Assembly (NCBI RefSeq): GCF_003112535.1
Contig: NZ_BEWA01000017.1
Span: forward strand, 186,001 to 250,000
Origin: Streptomyces rishiriensis
GTDB taxonomy: Bacteria > Actinomycetota > Actinomycetes > Streptomycetales > Streptomycetaceae
Length of the DNA stretch: 64,000 bases
Direction: 5' to 3'
Shown here: in pieces, positions 16,914 to 24,286 of the stretch
Layout: every line of letters begins with the position of its first letter
How positions within the stretch are numbered: the stretch's first letter is position 1
Made by a program: the position numbers and the translations under genes
Notes under the pieces: model-generated
Database searches by the model: none
Told to the model about the DNA's origin: nothing
What the model saw: the letters and a program-made list of their open reading frames with translations, nothing else

Positions 16914-17546
16914 ATGCACTCGCCCGAGTCAGAGCCCTCGCCGCCGCAGGCCGAGGCCCTTCCCGCCGTGGCCCCCCAGCTGCGCGCCCTGCGCCGCCGG
17001 GCCGCCCTCACCCTGGAGGCCGCGGCCCGCGCCGCCGGACTGTCGTCCGCCCATCTCTCCCGTCTGGAGACCGGACAGCGCCAGCCTTCGCTGCCGATGC
17101 TGCTCACGCTCGCGCGCGTCTATGGTACGACCGTCTCGGATCTGCTCGGGGAGACGGTCGCCGACCGCGACGCCGTGGTCCGCGCCGCCGGCATGGAGCC
17201 GACCCGCGCGGGCGGCTGGACGTACTGGCAGGCCGGCGCCTCCGGGCGCGGGATGCAGGCGCTGCGCGTCCACGTCCCGCACGGCTCCCAGGGCGACATC
17301 GTGCGCGTCCACCCGGGGGAGGAGTGGCTGCACGTCCTGCGGGGCCGGCTGCGGCTGCGCCTCGGGGACACCACGGACCTGCTGGGCCCGGGTGACAGCG
17401 CGCACTTCGACTCGCTGACCCCGCACCGCATCGCCGCCCAGGATCCCGACGGCGTCGAGCTCCTTTTCGTCCACACCCTGTTGCAGAGCCCCACCGCCAC
17501 GCTGTGCCTGGGGCCGAACCCCTCAGAGAGCCGAGTGACGCCATGA
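16914..17546 (+). CDS. XRE-family regulator with C-terminal cupin domain
   Basis: 210 residues from ATG 16914. Residues about 22-76 form a helix-turn-helix of the XRE type (LRRRAALTLEAAARAAGLSS, then HLSRLETGQRQPSLPMLLTLA). Residues about 125-195 form a cupin barrel (HPGEEWLHVLRGRLRLRLGD, GPGDSAHFDSLTPHRI) that could bind a small ligand. It directly follows the hopanoid operon, but its own operators and the coupled downstream microprotein suggest an independent cassette. The ligand is unknown. The stop overlaps the next ATG. Confidence 0.9.
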   Translation: MHSPESEPSPPQAEALPAVAPQLRALRRRAALTLEAAARAAGLSSAHLSRLETGQRQPSLPMLLTLARVYGTTVSDLLGETVADRDAVVRAAGMEPTRAGGWTYWQAGASGRGMQALRVHVPHGSQGDIVRVHPGEEWLHVLRGRLRLRLGDTTDLLGPGDSAHFDSLTPHRIAAQDPDGVELLFVHTLLQSPTATLCLGPNPSESRVTP

Positions 17547-17665
17547 GCGACTACGAGGAGAAGTTCCCCCGCACCCTGTGGATCCGGCTGCTCATCTACA
17601 TCGCCGTCGGGCACCTCTTCGCGGGGTTCCTGTGGCTGCTGTTCGAGGTGGGGGCCAGCCAGTAG
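17543..17665 (+). CDS. DUF6126-like single-span membrane microprotein
   Basis: A 40-residue ORF whose ATG overlaps the XRE-cupin stop (ATGA at 17543). It begins MSDYEEKFPRTLWIRLLIYI and continues with one hydrophobic span (about residues 13-36) ending GASQ. The acidic and aromatic head followed by one transmembrane helix fits the family I recall as DUF6126, which is usually found next to XRE-cupin regulators in Streptomyces. The function is unknown; a membrane sensor or anti-regulator for the XRE-cupin protein is a plausible inference. Confidence 0.75.
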   Translation: MSDYEEKFPRTLWIRLLIYIAVGHLFAGFLWLLFEVGASQ

Positions 17666-17694
17666 GCGCCCGCGCGCACGCCGGCCGGGCGGCG

Positions 17695-18492
17695 TCAGTC
17701 GAGCAGGCGCTCGCGCAGCCGCTCGCGGGTCTCGGGGGAGAGCCCGAGGCCCTGCTCCAGATAGGCGTCGACCCCGCCCCAGGTCTCCTCCACGGTCTCG
17801 AAGGCCGCCTCCAGGTACTCCGCGCGGGCGTCGAAGAGGGGGCTCAGCAATTCCATGATCTCGGGGGAGTAGGCCTCACCCGCGGTGGAGCTGCGGTGCA
17901 CCTTGTAGCGGCGGTGCCGGGCGTTGGACTCCAGGTAGTCGGCGAGGATCGCGTCCCGCTCCACGCCCACGGCCAGCAGCGTCACCGCGACGGACAGACC
18001 CGCGCGGTCCTTGCCCGCCGCACAGTGCATCAGCGCCGGAAGGCTGTCCTGCGCGAGCGAGTGCAGCACCCGCCCGTGCTCGGCCGTCCGCTCCTTGACG
18101 ATCGTGCGGTACGAGGCGATCATCCGGCCCGCGGCCTTGCCGTCGCCGAGAATCCCGCGCAGCTGGTCGACATGGCCGTCGCGGACCATCTTCCAGAACT
18201 CGGCGCCGTCCGCCGGGTCCGACAGGGGCAGGTTGACGTTGCGCACGCCCGGCAGCTCGACGTCCGGCCCCTCCAGCCGCTGGTCGGCCGCGTTGCGGAA
18301 GTCGAAGATCGTGTGCAGGCCGAGGCCGGACAGGAACGCGGCGTCCTCGTCGGTCGCGTGCGCGAGGTGACCGCTGCGGAACAGCACGCCGGCCCGCACG
18401 CGCCGGCCGTCCACGGTCGGCAGACCGCCGACGTCCCGGAAGTTGCGCACGCCGGCCAGCTGGGGCTCGGTCGACGGGATCTGCTGCGTCAC
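17695..18492 (-). CDS. Protein-tyrosine phosphatase (PtpB-like, dual-specificity)
   Basis: 265 residues. The GTG at 18492 was chosen because a GGGAGG-rich ribosome site precedes it; the longer reading frame upstream is unlikely coding. The N-terminal NFRDVGG segment and the phosphatase P-loop HCAAGKDRAG (Cys157 to Arg163) define the MptpB/PtpB-like family, whose members hydrolyse phosphotyrosine and sometimes phosphoserine or phosphoinositides. The extra Lys and Asp in the loop are typical of this group. It diverges from the alpha-galactosidase gene and ends facing the XRE-cupin cassette. Confidence 0.9.
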   Translation of the reverse strand: MTQQIPSTEPQLAGVRNFRDVGGLPTVDGRRVRAGVLFRSGHLAHATDEDAAFLSGLGLHTIFDFRNAADQRLEGPDVELPGVRNVNLPLSDPADGAEFWKMVRDGHVDQLRGILGDGKAAGRMIASYRTIVKERTAEHGRVLHSLAQDSLPALMHCAAGKDRAGLSVAVTLLAVGVERDAILADYLESNARHRRYKVHRSSTAGEAYSPEIMELLSPLFDARAEYLEAAFETVEETWGGVDAYLEQGLGLSPETRERLRERLLD

Positions 18493-18704
18493 TGGGGCTC
18501 CCTCCCTGTCGGTCTCCGTCGGCGCGGCTCGTGGTGGCCGACGGGACATCTCCCCGACGATACGACATGGGTTCCCCGGGCAACGGGTTGTCCACAGGGC
18601 GTCCGCCCAGGTGAGAGTCCTGTCGCCAGAGAGTTGCCCAGCGGGCCGACCGCACTCGATGATGTTGGCGTTTGATCGCACCTGTTCGAATCAGTGGGGG
18701 TTTG

Positions 18705-20780
18705 ATGCCCGAGATCGCCGACAACGGCCGTACGTGGCTCCTTTCGGGGCCGACGAGCAGCTATGCCCTCCATCTCACCGAGGCCGCCGAGCTGCTCCAT
18801 CTGCACTGGGGCCCGCGCATCGCGCTCGCGGACGCCGAGGCCCTCGCCGCGCTCGCGCCGCCGCAGCGCGGCGCCTCCTTCGAGGCCCCGCTCGACGGGC
18901 ACGAGGAGTACCCGGTCGAGGGCGGTCCCCGCTTCGTGCGGCCCGCCCTGTCCGTGCGCACCGACGAGCGGCGCGGCACCGAGTGGACCTTCGAGGAGCA
19001 CGAGGGCGACGGCGACGAGCTCCGGCTGCGTTTCCGCGACGGCGGGCTCGCGCTCACCCTGCACTACCGGATGCGCGGCGACGTCGTCGAGCGGTGGACC
19101 ACCCTGCGCAACGACGGCGAGCAGCCCCTGGAGCTGCTCCGCGCGGACTCGGCCACCTGGACCCTGCCCCTGCGCGACGAGTGGCGGCTGTCGCAGCTGC
19201 ACGGCCGCTGGGCCGCCGAGTCGCGGCTGACGCGGTCCCCGCTCACCTATGGCGAGAAGGTCATCGGCAGCCGTCGCGGGCACACCGGACACCAGCACCT
19301 GCCCTGGGTCGCCCTCGACACCGACGCGACCGAGGAGCGCGGCGAGGTCTACGGCTGCGCCCTGGGCTGGTCCGGCTCCTGGCGGATCGCCGTCGCCCAA
19401 CTTCCCGACGCGCGCGTGCAGATCACCGGCGGTGCGGGCTACGACGACTCGGGCCTGCTGCTTCTCACGGCGGGCGAGGAGTTCACCACCCCCGTCTTCG
19501 CCGGCCTGTGGAGCGACGCCGGCTTCGGCGGTGCGAGCCGCGCCTGGCACGCCTACCAGCGCGCCCACGTCGTCCCGGACGCCGGACAGGACCGGCCGGT
19601 GCTGTTCAACTCCTGGGAGGCCACCTACTTCGACATCTCCGAGGAGCAGCAGGCGACCCTCGCCCGCCGGGCCGCGGCGATCGGCGTCGAGCTCTTCGTC
19701 GTCGACGACGGCTGGTTCGGCGCGCGCACCGGCGACCACGCCGGACTGGGGGACTGGCAGCCCAACCCCGACCGCTTCCCCAACGGGCTGAAGCCCCTCG
19801 CGGACTACGTGCACGCCCTCGGCATGCAGTTCGGCATCTGGGTCGAGCCCGAGATGGTCAACCCGGACAGCGACCTGTACCGGGCGCATCCCGACTGGGT
19901 GCAGTTCCAGCCGGGACGAAAGCGGACGGAGTTCCGCAATCAGCTCATGCTGAACCTGGCGCGCGAGGACGTCCAGGAGTACCTCTGGGGGCAGCTCCAC
20001 GGGCTGCTGTCCAGTGCGCCGATCGACTACGTCAAGTGGGACTTCAACCGCTGCTTCACCGACGCCGGCTGGCCGGACGACCCCTACCCGCAGCGCCTCT
20101 GGGTCGACCACGTGCGGGCTCTGTACCGCCTTCTGGACCGGCTGCGGGCGGCCCACCCGGGCGTCGCCTTCGAGTCCTGCTCGGGCGGCGGCGGACGCAT
20201 CGACCTCGGCATCATGAGCCGCACCGACCAGGTGTGGACCTCCGACAACACCGACCCCCTCGACCGGCTGGACATCCAGCACGGCTTCAGTCAGATCCAC
20301 CCCGCGCGGGTCATGGCCGCGTGGGTCACCGACAGCCCCAACGAGCAGCTCAACGGCCGTGTGAGCTCTCTGCGCTTCCGTTTCGTCAGCGCCATGGCAG
20401 GGGTGCTCGGTGTGGGAGGCGACCTCTCGGAATGGAGCGAGGAGGAGCTCGCCGAGGCGCGTCGATGGGTGGATCTCTACAAGGACATCCGGCCGCTCGT
20501 GCAGCACGGCGACCTGTACCGGCTGCGCCCTCCGGCGGGCGGGCTGAGCGCAGTGCAGTACGTGCGCGGCGATGAGGCCGTCGTCCTCGCCTGGCTCCAG
20601 GCCCAGCGGTTCGGCGAGCCCGTCCCCGCGCTGCGGCTGCGCGGGCTCGACCCCACGGCGTCGTACGAATGCCGTGAAACGGGCGAAGTGCACCGGGGTG
20701 CGGTATTGCTGCACCACGGATTGCGCGTCGGACTGCGGGGCGACCTCGATGCGACGGTTATCCGCCTGCGTCGTATCTGA
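18705..20780 (+). CDS. Alpha-galactosidase, glycoside hydrolase family 36
   Basis: 691 residues from ATG 18705 (GTGGGGG upstream); an in-frame ATG at 18672 lacks a good ribosome site. It is a full-length GH36 enzyme. The N-terminal beta-domain is followed by a TIM barrel with VLFNSWEATYFD, VDDGWFG, the nucleophile Asp446 in DYVKWDFNR and the acid/base Asp514 in TSDNTD, then the SCSGGGGRIDLG loop. There is no signal peptide, so it probably acts on imported alpha-galactosides such as melibiose or raffinose. No transporter or sugar regulator adjoins it here. Confidence 0.95.
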   Translation: MPEIADNGRTWLLSGPTSSYALHLTEAAELLHLHWGPRIALADAEALAALAPPQRGASFEAPLDGHEEYPVEGGPRFVRPALSVRTDERRGTEWTFEEHEGDGDELRLRFRDGGLALTLHYRMRGDVVERWTTLRNDGEQPLELLRADSATWTLPLRDEWRLSQLHGRWAAESRLTRSPLTYGEKVIGSRRGHTGHQHLPWVALDTDATEERGEVYGCALGWSGSWRIAVAQLPDARVQITGGAGYDDSGLLLLTAGEEFTTPVFAGLWSDAGFGGASRAWHAYQRAHVVPDAGQDRPVLFNSWEATYFDISEEQQATLARRAAAIGVELFVVDDGWFGARTGDHAGLGDWQPNPDRFPNGLKPLADYVHALGMQFGIWVEPEMVNPDSDLYRAHPDWVQFQPGRKRTEFRNQLMLNLAREDVQEYLWGQLHGLLSSAPIDYVKWDFNRCFTDAGWPDDPYPQRLWVDHVRALYRLLDRLRAAHPGVAFESCSGGGGRIDLGIMSRTDQVWTSDNTDPLDRLDIQHGFSQIHPARVMAAWVTDSPNEQLNGRVSSLRFRFVSAMAGVLGVGGDLSEWSEEELAEARRWVDLYKDIRPLVQHGDLYRLRPPAGGLSAVQYVRGDEAVVLAWLQAQRFGEPVPALRLRGLDPTASYECRETGEVHRGAVLLHHGLRVGLRGDLDATVIRLRRI

Positions 20781-21009
20781 GGTATCTGTCCGAATTGAAT
20801 CCTTCGTTCCAACTCGCCAGGAAATAAAGGGACCTGGAGAGCCGTCACGTGAGCAGCGTCATATTCGTGACCCTGAGTGGCCCGTCATGTTCACGTAATT
20901 CGCATGCCTCCACAGGGTGTTCGGCGGTAAAAGAGCCCGCGTTTCACGCAGGGTGACGGGGTATTCCCACCGGGGATCAAGACAAACGCGTGACCAGTGC
21001 AACCTCTGC

Positions 21010-21039
21010 TTGTCTCCGTGCGTCCGCGTCGCTTACGTT
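21010..21039 (+). promoter_or_regulatory. Promoter of the riboswitch-peptidase transcript
   Basis: A -35 TTGTCT (21010-21015) and a -10 TACGTT (21034-21039) with an 18-base spacer match the Streptomyces housekeeping promoter pattern. Transcription would start near 21046, just before the riboswitch. The 220 bases upstream to the alpha-galactosidase stop show no gene; GTCACG and CGTGAC arms at 20844 and 20866 are a weak possible regulator site. Confidence 0.55.
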
Positions 21040-21058
21040 CCACCCCAATCCGGACGGA

Positions 21059-21229
21059 CGCCTAATCCTGCCACCGCCCGGATCCCGCACACTCACCCGT
21101 GCATGGCAGGAGCGGGGGACCCACAGGCACAACCGCCTGTTCCGGTCTCCGGAACAGGCTCGGGGTCAAGTCGCGTCTCGGCGCGGCCGGGCATCTCCAG
21201 CCCGCACCCGACAGCTCACCTCGCAGGCG
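21059..21229 (+). ncRNA. Cyclic di-AMP (ydaO/yuaA-type) riboswitch
   Basis: The leader has the conserved blocks of this class in order: CGCCTAATCCTG at the 5' side, GGCAGGAGCGGGGGACCCA, a variable stem (GCCTGTTCCGG...CCGGAACAGGC), GGGGTCAAG, then GGGCATCTCCAGCCCG, ACCCGACAGCTCACCTCGCA, and the closing AGGCG that pairs with the initial CGCCT. In Streptomyces this riboswitch normally precedes genes for cell-wall hydrolases and resuscitation-promoting factors and turns them off when c-di-AMP is high. It ends 17 bases before the LysM/M23 peptidase ATG. Confidence 0.88.
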
Positions 21230-21246
21230 CCGGAGAGGAATTCGTC

Positions 21247-22188
21247 ATGCCCGCGAAGGGTAAGCACCGCCGTCCCAAGGCCCAGCGTTTCACCCGTTCC
21301 ATAGCCGTCGCCGGAACGGGCGGCGCCGCACTCGCCCTTCCGCTGATGGGCGCTTCCGGCGCTCACGCGGCCACCCCCGACTCGGTTTCGCAGATTTCCG
21401 CACAGTCGGTCGCGAAGACGGTTTCGGAAAAGGCCGCCCAGCCCGCCGGGGCGACCCACAAGGCCGCCGGTGGAAAGACCTACACCGTGCGGTCCGGCGA
21501 CTACCTCTCGAAGATCGCGGACGAGCAGAACGTCAGCGGCGGCTGGCAGCGGCTCTACCAGGACAACCGGACGGCCATCGGCGACGACCCGTCGCTGATC
21601 CACCCCGGCCTCAAGCTGTCGATCGGGAAGAAGGCCGCGTCCGGCGCCCACAAGCCGTCCGACGCGTCCTCGGCCCGTAAGTCCTCGTCCTCCACGGGCT
21701 CGTCGAAGGCCTCGGAGTCCAAGGCGTCCGTGAAGTCGTCCGCCGCGAAGGCGACCCAGGCCGCCGAGAGCACCTCCAGCGGATTCGTCCTGCCGGTGGA
21801 CGGCGCCACCATCGGCACCCCGTACCACCAGGCGGGCAGCATGTGGTCCAGCGGGTACCACACCGGTGTGGACTTCGTCGTCCCGACCGGCACCACGCTG
21901 AAGGCCGTGGGCGCGGGCACCGTCGTGTCCGCGGGCTGGGGCGGCGCGTACGGCAACCAGGTCGTCATCAGGCTCGCCGACGGCTACTACGCCCAGTACG
22001 CCCACCTCTCCCAGTTGTCCGTCTCGGCCGGTCAGACCGTGACCGCGGGCCAGCAGATCGGCCTGTCCGGCGCGACCGGCAACGTGACCGGCCCGCACCT
22101 GCACTTCGAGATCCGCACCACCCCGGACTACGGCTCGGACGTGGACCCGATCGCCTACCTGCGCTCGCACGGCGTCGCCGTCGGCTGA
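21247..22188 (+). CDS. Secreted LysM and M23 endopeptidase (cell-wall hydrolase)
   Basis: 313 residues from ATG 21247 with GAGAGGA upstream. A basic signal peptide (MPAKGKHRRPKAQRFTRSIA, hydrophobic core, AHA cleavage near residue 42) is followed by a LysM domain (YTVRSGDYLSKIADE...LIHPGLKLSIG, about 80-127), a Ser/Lys-rich linker and a C-terminal M23 peptidase with Zn ligands H205 and D209 (HTGVD) and HLH at 284-286. It cleaves peptide crosslinks of peptidoglycan. The upstream c-di-AMP riboswitch links it to turgor and growth control. A strong hairpin follows it. Confidence 0.95.
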   Translation: MPAKGKHRRPKAQRFTRSIAVAGTGGAALALPLMGASGAHAATPDSVSQISAQSVAKTVSEKAAQPAGATHKAAGGKTYTVRSGDYLSKIADEQNVSGGWQRLYQDNRTAIGDDPSLIHPGLKLSIGKKAASGAHKPSDASSARKSSSSTGSSKASESKASVKSSAAKATQAAESTSSGFVLPVDGATIGTPYHQAGSMWSSGYHTGVDFVVPTGTTLKAVGAGTVVSAGWGGAYGNQVVIRLADGYYAQYAHLSQLSVSAGQTVTAGQQIGLSGATGNVTGPHLHFEIRTTPDYGSDVDPIAYLRSHGVAVG

Positions 22189-22215
22189 CCCCCCGACCGC
22201 CTCCGCCTGACACGC

Positions 22216-22263
22216 CGTCGAAGGCCGGACCCCGATCGAGAGATCCGGGCCCGGCCTTCGACG
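22216..22263 (+). terminator. Terminator hairpin after the M23 peptidase
   Basis: CGTCGAAGGCCGG (22216-22228) pairs perfectly with CCGGCCTTCGACG (22251-22263) across a 22-base loop that itself contains a small hairpin. No U-run, as is usual in Streptomyces. It lies 28 bases after the stop codon. Confidence 0.7.
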
Positions 22264-22392
22264 TGTCCCGGGTCCCACCGGAGCCGACCGCCGGGATCTC
22301 CCGGCCTCCCGTCGCTTCGTTGCGGTCCTGTGGCGCCCCGCGCCGTCCCATCGACACGGGGCGCGAGTGCGGCCACAGTGATCTCCGTCAGG

Positions 22393-22404
22393 GCAAGCGC
22401 TTTC
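22393..22404. promoter_or_regulatory. LacI-family-like operator upstream of the DUF6250 gene
   Basis: GCAAGCGCTTTC contains the central AAGCGCTT palindrome typical of LacI/CcpA-family sites with an inserted CpG step. It lies about 37 bases before the start of the DUF6250 gene. That protein may act on carbohydrates, which would suit a sugar-responsive repressor. No LacI gene is in the window. Confidence 0.4.
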
Positions 22405-22441
22405 TCGCGCTTCGACCTCCCACCGAAGGAGCCGCATCCCC

Positions 22442-23152
22442 GTGACGACCACGCGCAGAGCGTTCGCAACCCTCACCGCCGGCGCGGCCCTGGGGGCCCT
22501 CGCGCCCGCGACCGACGCCGGCGCCGCACCGCGCCGCCGTCCCCGGCTGATCGCCCACGACGACTTCCGCCACGGTCTGCGCCAGTGGGCCGTGGAACTG
22601 GAGCAGGGCGGGACGGTCACGGCCTCCCGCGGCGTGCTGGAGGTCGACGTGCCCGCCGGGGCCACGATCTGGTTCAGGCGGCCGTTCCAGGGTCCGTACG
22701 TCCTCGAGTACGTCGCCACGCCCGTCGGCGCCGGAGGGGTCAACGACCGGGTGTCCGACCTCAACAACTTCTGGAACGCCGTCGACGTCCGCTCCCCGGA
22801 CGACCTCTTCGCCACCCGGCGCGACGGCGCCCTCGCCGAGTACGACCAGCTCAAGACCTACTACGTGGGCTACGGTGCGAACGGCAACACGACGACCCGG
22901 CTGCGCCGTTACGTAGGCCGGGCGGGGGAACGGCCACTGATCCGCGACTACACCGAGCCGCTGCTCGTGGCCAACGCCCCGCACCACGTCAGGATCGTCT
23001 CCGACGGCCCGACCGTGCGGTGGTGGAACAACGGGCGGCTCGTCTTCGACTGGACCGACCCCGAGCCGTACACGGGCGGCCATTTCGCGTTCCGCACCAC
23101 CTGGAGTCATTTCCGGATCAACGACTTCCGGGCGTGGTCTCTTATTCCCTGA
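22442..23152 (+). CDS. Secreted DUF6250-domain protein (Tat-type signal)
   Basis: 236 residues from GTG 22442 with GAAGGAG upstream. The N-terminus MTTTRRAFATLTAGAALGAL carries twin Arg before a hydrophobic core and an AGA cleavage site near residue 28. The remainder is a beta-rich domain with RLIAHDDFRHGLRQWAVELE, LNNFWNAVD, HVRIVSDGPTVRWWNNG and FAFRTTWSHFRINDFRAW. This is the pattern of DUF6250, a concanavalin-like fold often attached to or near polysaccharide-degrading enzymes. A role in carbohydrate binding or cleavage is inferred. A LacI-like operator precedes it. Confidence 0.8.
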   Translation: MTTTRRAFATLTAGAALGALAPATDAGAAPRRRPRLIAHDDFRHGLRQWAVELEQGGTVTASRGVLEVDVPAGATIWFRRPFQGPYVLEYVATPVGAGGVNDRVSDLNNFWNAVDVRSPDDLFATRRDGALAEYDQLKTYYVGYGANGNTTTRLRRYVGRAGERPLIRDYTEPLLVANAPHHVRIVSDGPTVRWWNNGRLVFDWTDPEPYTGGHFAFRTTWSHFRINDFRAWSLIP

Positions 23153-23235
23153 TTGGCCAACTCTTTAGGAGTGGCTTATCTCACCGTCCGTCAATCCCTG
23201 CCTACGGTCGCGTAAGTCACATTCGAAGGTGAATC

Positions 23236-23268
23236 ATGAACTGCTGTGGCAGACGATTCGAAGAGTGA
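23236..23268 (+). CDS. Possible 10-residue Cys-Cys leader peptide (MNCCGRRFEE)
   Basis: AAGGTGA is well placed for the ATG at 23236, which opens a 10-codon ORF with two consecutive Cys codons. It overlaps the GTG start of the SGNH hydrolase out of frame and stops 20 bases inside that gene. Cys-rich leaders controlling downstream translation are known in actinobacteria, but mainly before sulphur-metabolism genes. It could be chance. Confidence 0.3.
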   Translation: MNCCGRRFEE

Positions 23269-24064
23269 CAACAGATCAGTGATCGGGTCGTACGTGGCGG
23301 TGGGGGACAGCTTCACCGAGGGCGTCGGCGACCCCGGCCCGGACGGGGCCTTCGTCGGCTGGGCGGACCGGTTCGCGGTGCTCCTCGCGGACCGGCGGCC
23401 CGAAGGCGACTTCGACTACACCAACCTCGCGGTCCGCGGAAAACTGCTCGACCAGATCATGGAGGACCAGCTCCCCAGGGCCGTGGAACTCGCCCCGGAC
23501 CTGGTCTCCTTCTGCGCGGGCGGCAACGACATCCTCCGTCCCGGCACCGACCCGGACGAGGTCGCCGAGCGCTTCGAGCGCGCGATCTCGGCCCTGACCG
23601 CCGCAGCCGGCACCGTCATGGTGACGACCGGCTTCGACACCCGTGGCATTCCCGTGCTCAAGCATCTGCGCGGCAAGATCGCCACCTACAACGGACACGT
23701 ACGCGCCGTCGCCGACCGCTACGGCTGTCCGGTGCTCGACCTGTGGTCCCTGAAGTCCGTGCAGGACCGCAGGGCCTGGGACGGCGACCGGCTCCATCTC
23801 TCCCCGGAGGGGCACACGCGCGTGGCGCTGCGCGCCGGACAGGTCCTCGGCCTGGAGGTGCCGGCCGACCCCGAGCAGCCCTGGCCGCTGCTCCCGCCGC
23901 GCGGCACCCTCGAGGTGCGGCGCGACGACGTCCACTGGGCGCGCGAGTACCTGGTGCCGTGGATCGGCCGCCGGCTGCGCGGGGAGTCCTCCGGCGACCA
24001 TGTGGTCGCCAAGGGCACGCTGTCGCCGGACGACATCAGGATGCGGATCTCCGCCGTCGCCTGA
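23246..24064 (+). CDS. SGNH/GDSL-family hydrolase
   Basis: 272 residues from GTG 23246. The four SGNH blocks are present: AVGDSFTEG with nucleophile Ser22, the block II Gly in NLAVRGKLL, GGND with Asn94, and the D-x2-H triad DRLH with Asp181 and His184. There is no signal peptide. It is an esterase or lipase of unknown substrate, of the kind common and conserved in Streptomyces. The stop codon sits in the first unit of an 18-bp tandem repeat. The ribosome site may be shared with the short Cys-Cys leader ORF. Confidence 0.9.
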   Translation: MADDSKSDNRSVIGSYVAVGDSFTEGVGDPGPDGAFVGWADRFAVLLADRRPEGDFDYTNLAVRGKLLDQIMEDQLPRAVELAPDLVSFCAGGNDILRPGTDPDEVAERFERAISALTAAAGTVMVTTGFDTRGIPVLKHLRGKIATYNGHVRAVADRYGCPVLDLWSLKSVQDRRAWDGDRLHLSPEGHTRVALRAGQVLGLEVPADPEQPWPLLPPRGTLEVRRDDVHWAREYLVPWIGRRLRGESSGDHVVAKGTLSPDDIRMRISAVA

Positions 24065-24108
24065 GCGCGCACCGTCGCCTGAGCGCGCACCGTCGCCTGA
24101 GCGCGCGC
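24055..24108. repeat. Three tandem 18-bp repeats over the SGNH hydrolase stop
   Basis: Three head-to-tail copies of CGTCGCCTGAGCGCGCAC at 24055, 24073 and 24091 (the third has one mismatch). The first copy contains the TGA stop of the SGNH gene. Replication slippage is the likely origin. Confidence 0.85.
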
Positions 24109-24286
24109 CGACTGATGAGCGGACGCGGACCGATCGGACGCGGCCGGCCGTCGACTTCGGACGGCCGGCCGCTCCACCAGTGAGGTGATCGGACGGGAGT
24201 GGCGTCCCGGCACGCGTGGAGGCGGGTGCTGGGATGACCGCACCCGCCCACCGCTGACGTCCGACACCTCCGAGGACCGGTCCCGC

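Noticed and set aside
23160..23190. Hairpin GCCAACTC/GGAGTGGC after the DUF6250 gene as a terminator
   Set aside because: The stem needs a bulge and has no U-run; too weak to list.
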